This document shows positions 36,128 through 44,626 of a stretch of 48,289 bases of DNA, one piece after another. The notes under the pieces were generated by a model. That model searched no databases. It saw nothing but the letters and a program-made list of their open reading frames with translations, and was not told the DNA's origin. How positions within the stretch are numbered: the first letter of the stretch is position 1; every line of letters begins with the position of its first letter. This DNA is from JAYZDF01 sp036337945 (GTDB lineage: Bacteria; Myxococcota; Kuafuiibacteriia; Kuafuiibacteriales; Kuafuiibacteriaceae), in NCBI GenBank assembly GCA_036337945.1, contig JAYZDF010000077.1, positions 1-48,289 on the forward strand, given 5' to 3'. The translations under genes were made by a program, and so were the position numbers.

Positions 36128-36895
36128 ATGATGTCTCTAATCAAAATTCATCCGTCACTAGGTCTTTCAATGTGTGTTCTTTTGTTGATGACTGGTCATG
36201 CGTATTCGCAGAATGAAGCCGAAAACAAAAAGTCCGGCGAAACTCAAAAAAATAAAGATTCTATCGTTAAACCAAAAGGTCATGTTCTTACCTATTATGG
36301 ACTTAGAAAGCTTGAGCACGACCCCCAGGTTTCCGAGGAAGAAAAACTCCGCGAATGGGAAGAATTTATCGTTCGTGCTCGCAGCAATATCACCTACGCT
36401 AAAAAGGCCGTAGAGCGATGGAAAAAAGCAGCGAGGCAACGAGTCCTTGAAAACGTCCGGAATGATGACCAGGACAAATCGTTAGCTCCAGCTACTAAGA
36501 TAAAGCGTTGGAAAAGGATTATTAAACTCTATCCGAGTAGTCAGGAAGCTCGTCTAGCTAAAAAGAGAGTAACTTACTGGCAAAATGCCGAAACAAAACT
36601 TTTGGTAGAGTCTGCGAACCGAGTCGAAAAACAAAGTGCTTCCAAAGTAGAAAGAATCCAAGCGTGGCTCAAAGTCACAAAGTGGACGAAATCAGGTCCA
36701 GAACAACGTGCCGCGCAAAAGAGAATTAAGGTGTTGCAGCAGCAACTATTTCAAGAGGCTAAAGACCTTGATCGAATTCGGCGCGTTGACGCTGCCACAA
36801 AACTTGCCGGGTGGCGTGACGTTCTCGCCGGCGCACCTACAAGTTCGCAAAAGAAGCTCGCTCTCAAGCGCATATCAAAGTTAGAAAAGAAATAA
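36128..36895 (+). CDS. secreted helical-repeat protein
   Basis: 255 residues. A signal peptide (LGLSMCVLLLMTGHAYS) is followed by a lysine-rich linker. Then four similar units of about 45 residues follow, each with the pattern K-(I/L)-x-x-W ... P ... A-x-K-R-(I/V), for example TKIKRWKRIIKLYPSS, KVERIQAWLKVTKWTKSG and ATKLAGWRDVLAGAPTS. I know no named family for this repeat. It starts 3 bases after the AgmX/PglI-tail gene, so the two are likely co-expressed and perhaps act together in the periplasm. Confidence 0.75.
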   Translation: MMSLIKIHPSLGLSMCVLLLMTGHAYSQNEAENKKSGETQKNKDSIVKPKGHVLTYYGLRKLEHDPQVSEEEKLREWEEFIVRARSNITYAKKAVERWKKAARQRVLENVRNDDQDKSLAPATKIKRWKRIIKLYPSSQEARLAKKRVTYWQNAETKLLVESANRVEKQSASKVERIQAWLKVTKWTKSGPEQRAAQKRIKVLQQQLFQEAKDLDRIRRVDAATKLAGWRDVLAGAPTSSQKKLALKRISKLEKK

Positions 36896-36911
36896 ACTTC
36901 CGCAAGAAGAA

Positions 36912-39632
36912 TTAATCACCGTCGCGTGCCGCCTCGATCAAAGAGCGTATCTTATTAGACGGTGATAGCTCATAGGCTGTCTCGAAAGCTTCAATGCCAG
37001 AAACCGTGTCTCCTCGCATCACAAACACCTCACCCTGTTTGATAAGCATTTCGGCAGCATATTGCCGTTCTGTCGCATCAAAAAGCTTCTTTCTATACTG
37101 AATACGGCTTTCTGCATTGGATAGAGTGGTGAAAGCGTCGTCGATAACGCTATGGATTTTTCTAACGAGATTTTTTGTTTCTGAATCTGCACCGGTCATA
37201 GACCCTTTATCTAGCGCAAATCGTCCTTTCGATTGCTCTTTGGCTTTGATGAAACTTCTATGACTCGCCGACCAGTGAACTCCGAGAACTTCAAAGTGGT
37301 TTTGTTCATTCATAATGCTTAGATGCTCTTCTAGGCTTTTCTTCAGTGCGTCTTGAGTTCTGACATGCGTTGGTTTTCTCGGCGGAGGTTTTCGTCCCAG
37401 ACTTGGCCCACGACCATCAGAAAAACTCACTAACCCCATAGCCAAAGCAAGGCCAGTCAGTCGCAATGAGCCGAGTCTCCCCAGTGGGCTTCCCGTTATA
37501 GCCTCGCGTAACGAACTGCCGTTTTTGATCTGCGTGGTTATAAAGCTGATTTCCTTACTTTGGAGACCAAGGCCTTGTACTTTCTTGTCTATGTTGTCGC
37601 CCAGATTGAGCTTTCGTGAAATGCTCGGGCTGAACATCGCTTCGAGCTCGTTAGATGTGATGAGCTCTAGCCGTTGCCGAATCCGGCGGGTGACAATACT
37701 AAGGCCACGAGTTGCTACGAGTTCCGCCTCAATATTTGGGTTTTTCCACGGCGCCATTTTATGAGTGCCTGTTGTCCATTCAAAAGCAGATTCAATTTTG
37801 AGCCGCATCTGTTCCCTTAGAGCTGCAGCGCAAGTTTGTTGGTTGATGTAACCAAGAGAAATGAGGACCTGACCGACCGGTTTACTTTGCGTTGCTGCCT
37901 TGTCGAGCGCCTCACGGAGATTTGGCTCTGTAACTTTTTTATGGTGTAGCAAAATACGGCCGAGAAGTTGTCGCTCTTCATCTTTAGGCTCCGCGGATAC
38001 GAACATGATGTTGCCGTCTTGAAAGTAGATAGATTTCTTTTCGTCCCGGCGGCTTAGCGCGAGTCTCCCGGACATTTTCAAGCGAGCGCAAGCTTCTAGT
38101 AATTGTAAGGTATTACAACGGCCGAGTTCTGATTCGTTTTCGAGTCGCTCTGCACTGAGGTTTAGAAGTTGTATGAGGCCAAACGGGCGAGAGATACGGC
38201 CTGAGAATAACGATTTCGTTGATGGAGATGTTGTAGCGGAAGGCGAGGAAGGGCTCTCTGGTGCTCCGCTTTTCAAGTATCGTTCGAAAAAGGAGACAAC
38301 GTCAGGGAGATTTTCTATATTAAAACCTACAGTCCCTCCACCGCAAAAAACCACCGTAGCAACGATATTTTGCGGAAGAATATTGTTCTCAACTCGAACT
38401 TTCAAAGTCTTCTTTACGTGATTTTGCAAAGGAGAAGACTGAACGGCCAGACCGCCGTTTCTTATGTTTCCTTCGAATTCTTTTATTAGAGAATCTTTGC
38501 TAGAGAATTGCACTTCGTTGCCACTAAGAACAGGAATCTTTGCTTCTTCAGGTTTTGTCTTTATGGATTTCGGAGCTGGCGGTTTCGAGCGGCGCGGTGC
38601 CGCGCGGTTTCCGGCTTCTAATCTTGACTGTTTAGACTGTTCTGGTTCGACGAGCTCCTGCTCATAAGGGGGTTCCTGACTAACGACCGTTGAGTCTCGA
38701 TTTATAGCGCTTTGTGCTGATTCGGCATGGCCGCTGATCGCATTGATCTCTTTCATCCATTCCGGAGATTTTTCTCGAAGAAGCGCTTTCACCGACCAAA
38801 CATCGTCAAGCTTCACGGTTTGTACCATGCCTTCTTTTTTTATGAGGTCGCCCGTAAGACCGATTGTGTGATCGCAAACGAGACGGATGCTCATAACGTC
38901 GTCAATCTCAGCATCTTTCTCTGCCCGGTAGGTTATGTATCCATGTCTGAGTTGACTGACATAGAGTCCGAGTAATTGAAAAGAGTCTTCAACGATCAGT
39001 CGGTTTCGTCGATCTAAACGAGGAATCGAGTGATCTATGTCTTCCTTCCCCGTACCTGGTGCAATATCTGTCGTTTTTGCATTCGTCTCTACAGGTGCGC
39101 TCAGTTTTCGTTTCGCTGACGTTAATGGTCTCTTAACTGTGGGCGGACGTCTTGGGCGTGCTTTCTGCTGGGGTTTGGTGGGTTCAAAAGGTTGCTGTTC
39201 GAAGTCAACGTCTGCCTTAGCAAACTCGTTTTCTTCCCACTCGGCTTCGGGCTCGTCGACGGTTAGGTCGCTGATTTCTTCAGGCATGTCTGTGGCCGCT
39301 TCGTCTTCGATTGGGCTACTTTCATGCTCCTCGACTTCTATGCTGAGTTCTTGAATATCCTTTAGAATTTGGTCGCTAAAGTTTCTTAGTTCAAACCCAA
39401 CATTGGTATCGTTTTTGAACACAATCCGGCCAATTACGCTCAACATCCGTTTTGTAATGGGATGTTCGATGTCGAAGGTCAGTTCGCTGCCGAATTTAGT
39501 ACCCGGTTCGTATCCGACGAATATTCGACCCTGCGAAAGGTTTTGATCGACCTCGGATGAGAACTGGGATTCGTCCACGAACGTAAGAACGTGGTTAGCT
39601 GTTAGATATGGTGCTTGGATTGGGGCACCCAT
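36912..39632 (-). CDS. PilZ-like / DUF4388 / J-like multidomain protein
   Basis: 906 residues. Residues 1-95 look like a PilZ-type domain (GRIFVGYEPGTKFGSELTF, IGRIVFKNDTNVGFEL), as in myxobacterial TIGR02266 proteins. Two further divergent PilZ-like segments may lie near 205-300 and 365-460, separated by charged linkers. Residues about 505-630 are a DUF4388/PATAN-type domain (ACARLKMSGRLALSR, YFQDGNIMFVSAEP, LLGRILLHHKKVTE). From about 779 a J-domain-like helical segment begins (HFEVLGVHWSASHRSFIKA), but the HPD motif needed for DnaK stimulation is absent. It probably receives a signal (cyclic dinucleotide or protein) and passes it on; not demonstrated. Confidence 0.85.
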   Translation of the reverse strand: MGAPIQAPYLTANHVLTFVDESQFSSEVDQNLSQGRIFVGYEPGTKFGSELTFDIEHPITKRMLSVIGRIVFKNDTNVGFELRNFSDQILKDIQELSIEVEEHESSPIEDEAATDMPEEISDLTVDEPEAEWEENEFAKADVDFEQQPFEPTKPQQKARPRRPPTVKRPLTSAKRKLSAPVETNAKTTDIAPGTGKEDIDHSIPRLDRRNRLIVEDSFQLLGLYVSQLRHGYITYRAEKDAEIDDVMSIRLVCDHTIGLTGDLIKKEGMVQTVKLDDVWSVKALLREKSPEWMKEINAISGHAESAQSAINRDSTVVSQEPPYEQELVEPEQSKQSRLEAGNRAAPRRSKPPAPKSIKTKPEEAKIPVLSGNEVQFSSKDSLIKEFEGNIRNGGLAVQSSPLQNHVKKTLKVRVENNILPQNIVATVVFCGGGTVGFNIENLPDVVSFFERYLKSGAPESPSSPSATTSPSTKSLFSGRISRPFGLIQLLNLSAERLENESELGRCNTLQLLEACARLKMSGRLALSRRDEKKSIYFQDGNIMFVSAEPKDEERQLLGRILLHHKKVTEPNLREALDKAATQSKPVGQVLISLGYINQQTCAAALREQMRLKIESAFEWTTGTHKMAPWKNPNIEAELVATRGLSIVTRRIRQRLELITSNELEAMFSPSISRKLNLGDNIDKKVQGLGLQSKEISFITTQIKNGSSLREAITGSPLGRLGSLRLTGLALAMGLVSFSDGRGPSLGRKPPPRKPTHVRTQDALKKSLEEHLSIMNEQNHFEVLGVHWSASHRSFIKAKEQSKGRFALDKGSMTGADSETKNLVRKIHSVIDDAFTTLSNAESRIQYRKKLFDATERQYAAEMLIKQGEVFVMRGDTVSGIEAFETAYELSPSNKIRSLIEAARDGD

Positions 39633-39856
39633 ACTTTGGAATGTTACCCCTAATTTGATTGAGACAACCAGGTCATCAGCGAAAAAAGTACGGTTTCGGG
39701 TTCAGACACCGAGTTATCCACTAAATTATCTTTATTTTTGGGGATTTTGGGCTCGGCCCTGTGCATTCCAGCTCGCACTTCCGCCATAGGTCATGCTAAG
39801 ACATTAGTGCCCGACCAACATCCGGGAATTCTATATTTGAAAGTGAGTATCATTTC
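39633..39856. promoter_or_regulatory. divergent intergenic region
   Basis: A 224-base spacer between the PilZ-like/DUF4388 gene (-) and the DUF971 gene (+). It is A+T-rich in parts (TTATCTTTATTTTT) and must carry promoters for both. I find no strong promoter pair, no RNA gene and no convincing small gene in it. Confidence 0.4.
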
Positions 39857-40159
39857 ATGAGCTATCCAGCCCCCGTAGAGGTTCGTCATGACCGCGAAAA
39901 TGGCAGAGTGATTATTCAGTGGGATAACGCAAAGCGTCATCAATATTTTTTCGACGATCTTCGCAATGCGTGTCCTTGCGCCGCCTGCAAAGGACATTCA
40001 CCGGGAGAGGTTCCTCCGCCGAATGTAAAAGGCGTTGGCCTCCTTAACATCAGCGAGGTTGGAAATTATGCACTCCGCTTTGACTGGTCTGACGATCACA
40101 ACACTGGAATATACACCTGGGAATATCTGCACGACATTGGAAAGGAGATTATCGCATGA
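39857..40159 (+). CDS. DUF971 (gamma-butyrobetaine hydroxylase-like N-terminal) domain protein
   Basis: 100 residues, a single DUF971 domain. The conserved cysteine cluster is NACPCAACKG with Cys39, Cys41 and Cys44. The GNYALRFDWSDDHNTGIYTWEYL motif near residues 70-92 is the strongest family signature. Stand-alone forms are often found near Mrp or iron-sulfur assembly genes; their role is not settled. It overlaps the next gene by four bases (ATGA), so the two are translationally coupled. Confidence 0.92.
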   Translation: MSYPAPVEVRHDRENGRVIIQWDNAKRHQYFFDDLRNACPCAACKGHSPGEVPPPNVKGVGLLNISEVGNYALRFDWSDDHNTGIYTWEYLHDIGKEIIA

Positions 40160-41784
40160 AGGATATCGAACCCGCGCTCTTAGACATGTTGAATAGCGAT
40201 ATCGCGACGAAACGTTTGGCTGCCACGGTGGTCATTGCCGAGGTTGCTTTAGATAGTGAAGCAATCTTGGATGCTTTGCGAGCAATGACCGAATCTGAAA
40301 AAGATACTCGAGTCCGGCAATGGGTCGCAGAAGCATTCGGTGCCATTGGGCCCAAGACGATTATCTCTGATTTAGGACCTCTGTTGAGTGATACAAGCCG
40401 TGAAGTTAAAACGGCCGTTAAGAATGTTCTCGCCCGAAGTGAGTCTGTGACCGAAGATGATATGATCGAGATGCTTGAAACAGGCGATGCTCGTGCAAAA
40501 AGGTCTTCCATTGCAGTGTTGGGAGCGATGGCGACCCAGCGTAGCTATACGATTCTGCTAGAGAGAATCCGAGGAGCCAATAACAAGACGGTCACATCGA
40601 TCGTAAATGCTGTCCGACCCGGATTGACTGAGGGTGACGCAGAAACCTGCACTCATATTGTTGGCGAGCTCAGCCGTCTGCTGCGTGACAATGAGAATCT
40701 CGACGACCCCGAGTTTTCAATGGTTGCTGCGCAACTTCTTAGCCATGGCGCTTCCTTTGGTGCCTTAGACGTTCTCGTAAAATTGTCGCTCCAATCGAAA
40801 GATGTACATGTAAAGGTCTATGCGCTCGAGTCTATTCAAAAAATAGCAAAAGGGAAGCATCCTAAAGTCTTCGAGCAATTACTGAATATCGCAGAAGATG
40901 AAGAGCTTGCCGATGAGGTCAGAATGGCAGGACTCAACGCTTTGGAGAATCTTGAAATTCCAATGACCATCGATTCACGAGTACGAGGGCTCACGACAAA
41001 GAGCGTTCCTGCGATTAGGCAGTGGTCTATCAGAGCTCTGGGTGGCACCGATAGTGCTCCAAACGCAGAAGCGCTTGCGGGCGTGGTTTGTGATGGGGTC
41101 GCGGACGACCGTGAACTTGCACTTTCTGCGATGATGAAAACCTCAAATGGAAAAGTTGCCGCTGCCAAATTGCTTGGCACATTATCCGAAGTTGAGCGGG
41201 CTGAGCAGGTTGCCCGAGCTCTGCGAAAGTTTGAAGACGATTTTGCGCCTGAGATTCGTAATACTTTAGAAAAAGCCGTGACTGAGTCCAATCCTGAAAT
41301 TGGTCAGATTATTTTTGGCCTCTTGAAACGAGGTGGCGGCGGTGCTGCAGAGAATATCGAAAAAGAGCTGTTCGAAAAAGCTACTTTGCTCACAAATAAA
41401 AGAAAATATGACGAAGCTGCGACACTCTTGAAGACGATGTGTCAGGGTGACAATGTTGATCCTCAAATTAAATTCTTGTTGGGAGTTTGCGAACTAAAGC
41501 TTTCGAAAAGAAAAATTACTCGTGGCCCGAATCATGATCCATGCCTTGGAACGTTCCAGGAGTTAATGAGTGAAAAAGAATTTGATGTGCTCAAATCTCT
41601 TTGCTCCGACAAGATTGTAGAAGATGAAGACCTCTTTTATCTTGGGTTTTCGATGACGGAACGAACTGAACTAGAAAAAACGCTTGGTGGTGATTTGTTG
41701 CTACACATCATGGAAACCTCAAAGGACAAACCTCTGAGCGAACGAGCAGCAAATAAGCTGAAAACTATGGGCTGGATCGAATAG
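40156..41784 (+). CDS. HEAT-repeat scaffold protein with helical C-terminal extension
   Basis: 542 residues, soluble. Many HEAT units occur in the first 400 residues (ATKRLAATVVIAEVALDSEA, DTRVRQWVAEAFGAIGPKT, AIRQWSIRALGGTDSAPN). The last 130 residues are helical and TPR-like (YDEAATLLKTMC, IKFLLGVCELKL). No catalytic motif. It sits between DUF971 (4-base overlap) and the MshEN-like gene (1-base overlap), in a run that continues to two ArsA-like ATPases; I infer a scaffold role in the same pathway. Confidence 0.85.
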   Translation: MKDIEPALLDMLNSDIATKRLAATVVIAEVALDSEAILDALRAMTESEKDTRVRQWVAEAFGAIGPKTIISDLGPLLSDTSREVKTAVKNVLARSESVTEDDMIEMLETGDARAKRSSIAVLGAMATQRSYTILLERIRGANNKTVTSIVNAVRPGLTEGDAETCTHIVGELSRLLRDNENLDDPEFSMVAAQLLSHGASFGALDVLVKLSLQSKDVHVKVYALESIQKIAKGKHPKVFEQLLNIAEDEELADEVRMAGLNALENLEIPMTIDSRVRGLTTKSVPAIRQWSIRALGGTDSAPNAEALAGVVCDGVADDRELALSAMMKTSNGKVAAAKLLGTLSEVERAEQVARALRKFEDDFAPEIRNTLEKAVTESNPEIGQIIFGLLKRGGGGAAENIEKELFEKATLLTNKRKYDEAATLLKTMCQGDNVDPQIKFLLGVCELKLSKRKITRGPNHDPCLGTFQELMSEKEFDVLKSLCSDKIVEDEDLFYLGFSMTERTELEKTLGGDLLLHIMETSKDKPLSERAANKLKTMGWIE

Positions 41785-42407
41785 TGGAGATTGAAAGCTC
41801 AGTCGCCTTTATCGATATCCACATCCTATCGAACGAAATTGAAACAGTCGTTTCAATCAATGGCGACTGTTACTGGATTGACGACTCAGGTGCCCGGGTA
41901 GCTTCAGTGCAGCTCGGTGAAAGTATTAATAAAGATGACCTCATCTATGCTGAAGCGGGAGCAGAGTTGCGTTTCAGTCGTGGTATGATCCGTGGAGGCA
42001 ATAGAGGTAGAACTCATTCGTTCGTTGATCAAGAATCGCTGCAACCACCTCCCGGCCAAGAAGAGGTTACACGACTGGTAGAGAAACTGCGGATGCTTGG
42101 GCCGAGTGCGGACGAAAATTTAGCGCAAGAGTACCAGCTCCAAACAACCTATGACCAAGTGTATGCTGCAGATTACGCTATGAACAATCTTGAACCATTA
42201 GTCGCTCGCTCGCTTCCTGAGCACACCTCGCGACAGCTGGATGCCATATGTTTATTTTCGATCGGGGCTTCCATGTGTGTAGCATTTTCTGAAGTATCAT
42301 CTAGTCGATTGATTGAAACGATTACACGTCTAGGACAACCCGTGAAACCGCATCTTGTTGATCGTCGAACATTAGAAACCTTGTTTTCGAAGGTCTATGG
42401 AGCTTAG
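41784..42407 (+). CDS. hypothetical protein with possible MshEN (GspE N-terminal)-like C-terminus
   Basis: 207 residues from GTG, overlapping the HEAT gene stop by one base. The N-terminal 60 residues are beta-rich. The C-terminal 60 residues (pattern P..L...AI.LF..G....VAFSEVS...L...IT.LGQPVKPHLVDR..LE.L...VY) resemble the MshEN/GspE-N fold, which in some proteins binds cyclic di-GMP or serves protein docking. The nucleotide-binding residues cannot be confirmed. No signal peptide or membrane segment. Confidence 0.65.
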   Translation: MEIESSVAFIDIHILSNEIETVVSINGDCYWIDDSGARVASVQLGESINKDDLIYAEAGAELRFSRGMIRGGNRGRTHSFVDQESLQPPPGQEEVTRLVEKLRMLGPSADENLAQEYQLQTTYDQVYAADYAMNNLEPLVARSLPEHTSRQLDAICLFSIGASMCVAFSEVSSSRLIETITRLGQPVKPHLVDRRTLETLFSKVYGA

Positions 42408-42475
42408 CCTCGGTATCTCCTCATGATTAGGTTACCTACTCAGCTCTGCGTCATTACGATAGGATAATCCAATTT

Positions 42476-43438
42476 ATGTCTGGCTTACCTATAGAGGCAA
42501 AAAGTTTCATGCAACGACGCTTCCAAGTCGTCACGGGCAAAGGGGGAGTTGGTCGAACTTTGATCGCCGCATCGCTCGCCTCCACGCTTGCAAAGTTAGG
42601 AAAGAAAACACTTTTGTTGGAGGTAAACGCTCCAAATCACTGCGCTCGCGTTTTGGGCACCGAAGCGATAACGGGAGACCCACGACTTGTAAGCGAAAAT
42701 TTATACCTTTGCTCCATGAACCCCGAAGATGCGCTTCGTGAATACGCGCTCATGATCCTAAAGTTTCCAGCTTTATATCGTCTCGTTTTTGAAAACCCAT
42801 TAGTAAAATACTTCCTACGTTCAATACCTTCTCTTGGAGAAGTCACGATGCTAGGTAAAGCTTGGTTTCACGCTACTCAGCTTAATGAAGAAGGTCAGAA
42901 AAAGTATGATCACGTAATAGTTGACGCCCCAGCAACAGGACATGCGCTCACCTTTCTGTCCGTTGCTCGCGTGGTTGAGAAAACTGTTCCCAAAGGTCCA
43001 ATGCGGACGGAAGCGGGCAAGATGGCGGCGTTGATAGAAGACCAAATGAATTCTTGCGCTCATGTCGTTTTCACCCCTGAAGAGATGCCCGTGACTGAGG
43101 GCCTCGAATTATCGAAAAAGCTACAACGCGACGTGGGGATGAAACTTGGTATCTATTTTATGAACAAGGTGTGTGCGGAAGACGTCGCTGACCGTGAATT
43201 GTCACTTGTAGAAAAGATGCAGGACATAGAAGAATTGCATCCATATGCAGCAGCTGGCTTTGCCCGAAAAAGTAATCTTGAGAACCAAAATACACAGCTA
43301 AAGAGGCTCCTTTTACAAAGTGAGAACATTGTTAAAGTTCTCGAACTGCGCTCAGTAAAAACCGACGCACAACGAGTTTCTAAACTTTCTTCTGAGTGGC
43401 TCGAATTTTCAGCACTTGGAGGCGCGAGCAATGATTGA
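42476..43438 (+). CDS. ArsA/Get3-like ATPase, subunit A (Arg in P-loop)
   Basis: 320 residues. The deviant Walker A is GKGGVGRT at 21-28: the signature lysine (Lys22) is present but the invariant P-loop lysine is Arg27. A switch II-like motif VIVDAPATGHALTFL follows, matching ArsA/Get3 ATPases. These dimers couple ATP hydrolysis to the handling of membrane-protein tails or metalloids. There is no CxxC zinc motif as in Get3. Its stop overlaps the start of the second ArsA-like gene by 8 bases. Compare the mycobacterial Rv3679-Rv3680 pair, also tandem ArsA-like genes. AGGA lies 11 bases before the ATG. Confidence 0.9.
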   Translation: MSGLPIEAKSFMQRRFQVVTGKGGVGRTLIAASLASTLAKLGKKTLLLEVNAPNHCARVLGTEAITGDPRLVSENLYLCSMNPEDALREYALMILKFPALYRLVFENPLVKYFLRSIPSLGEVTMLGKAWFHATQLNEEGQKKYDHVIVDAPATGHALTFLSVARVVEKTVPKGPMRTEAGKMAALIEDQMNSCAHVVFTPEEMPVTEGLELSKKLQRDVGMKLGIYFMNKVCAEDVADRELSLVEKMQDIEELHPYAAAGFARKSNLENQNTQLKRLLLQSENIVKVLELRSVKTDAQRVSKLSSEWLEFSALGGASND

Positions 43439-44603
43439 TTCGACAACACTTCAGGAAACAGTTCATCGTGCCAAAGTAATTGTTTGTGTAGGTCCGGGAG
43501 GCGTTGGAAAAACCTCGTGCAGCGCAGCGATAGGTATTCACGCAGCTCGCCAAGGCCGCCGGGTAGCGGTACTAACGATTGATCCCGCTCGAAGGCTGGC
43601 AAATGCACTTGGTTTACCCAGTATTGGGAACGAAGAAAAAGATATTCCGAAGTCCGCCTTTGAGAAGGTTGGTTTAGAACCACCAAGAGGCCGTATTTCC
43701 GCAATGATGCTCGACATTAAAACGGCTTGGGACCGCGTTGTTCAGAACTATCATCCCGATCCAACCGAACGAGATCGATTACTGAATAATAAGTTTTATC
43801 GTTCATTGTCGACTTCGCTGGCGGGTTCACAAGAATATATGGCTATGGAGAAGCTCTATGAGCTTGTTCATCGAAAAGACGACCCGTTGGATCTTGTAGT
43901 CCTTGATACTCCACCGGCCGCGAGCGCAGTTGATTTTCTTGATGCTCCTTCCAAAATGCTTGGCGCATTGGATAATGACGCTACTCGATGGGTTTTGAAC
44001 TCTTCTAGCACCAGCCGCGGAATCGGCAGGCTCGTCGGTATAAGCACATCACTATTTTCACGAACGATTGGGAAGTTTACCGGCACTGAAGTCCTTGATG
44101 AGCTTTCTGTCATGCTTCAGGGCTTTTCTGGAATGTACGAAGGCTTCCGCGAACGAGCGAGAGCGGTGAGCGAAATCTTAGGTGATCCACGGACAATATT
44201 CCTCGTCGTTTCTGCTCCGAAAGCTGGTCCTCTGCGTGACGCTGAACAATTTGCGAGAAACCTGATGTCTCGCCAACTGACCATAGGAGCGTTTTTGCTC
44301 AATCGAGCGACTTACGACCCGTTTATGAACCCAAATTCGGAACTTGAATCAGACGAATTAAGCGAAAAACTTCAAGCACTAGGAGGAAGCGACGCTTTGG
44401 CAAGCTTGTTAGAGCGAGAGGCCCAATTTCGTCAATCTCAAGCTTCTCGAGAAAACGAACTGGTTCATAAGCTAAGTCGTTCATTTTCGGGCCTACAAAC
44501 GAGTTTAGTTCCTGAATTTCCTGGTGATATTCATGATCTTATAGGCCTTAATTTGATGGAAAATAAACTTTTCTCTGCTTCGCGGAACTCGAATCTGAGT
44601 TGA
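43431..44603 (+). CDS. ArsA/Get3-like ATPase, subunit B (Pro at signature position)
   Basis: 390 residues from ATG 43431, with GGAGG at 43418-43422; a TTG at 43416 is less likely. Walker A is GPGGVGKT at 21-28: the P-loop Lys27 is intact but the signature lysine is Pro22. Switch motifs are TIDPARRLANALG and VVLDTPPAASAVDFLDAPSKM-like. Overall this is the B-type partner in tandem ArsA-like pairs. The residue pattern complements subunit A exactly, so a heterodimer is expected. The substrate is unknown. Confidence 0.92.
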   Translation: MIDSTTLQETVHRAKVIVCVGPGGVGKTSCSAAIGIHAARQGRRVAVLTIDPARRLANALGLPSIGNEEKDIPKSAFEKVGLEPPRGRISAMMLDIKTAWDRVVQNYHPDPTERDRLLNNKFYRSLSTSLAGSQEYMAMEKLYELVHRKDDPLDLVVLDTPPAASAVDFLDAPSKMLGALDNDATRWVLNSSSTSRGIGRLVGISTSLFSRTIGKFTGTEVLDELSVMLQGFSGMYEGFRERARAVSEILGDPRTIFLVVSAPKAGPLRDAEQFARNLMSRQLTIGAFLLNRATYDPFMNPNSELESDELSEKLQALGGSDALASLLEREAQFRQSQASRENELVHKLSRSFSGLQTSLVPEFPGDIHDLIGLNLMENKLFSASRNSNLS

Positions 44604-44626
44604 ATGCGTTAACAATAGGAATGTCG

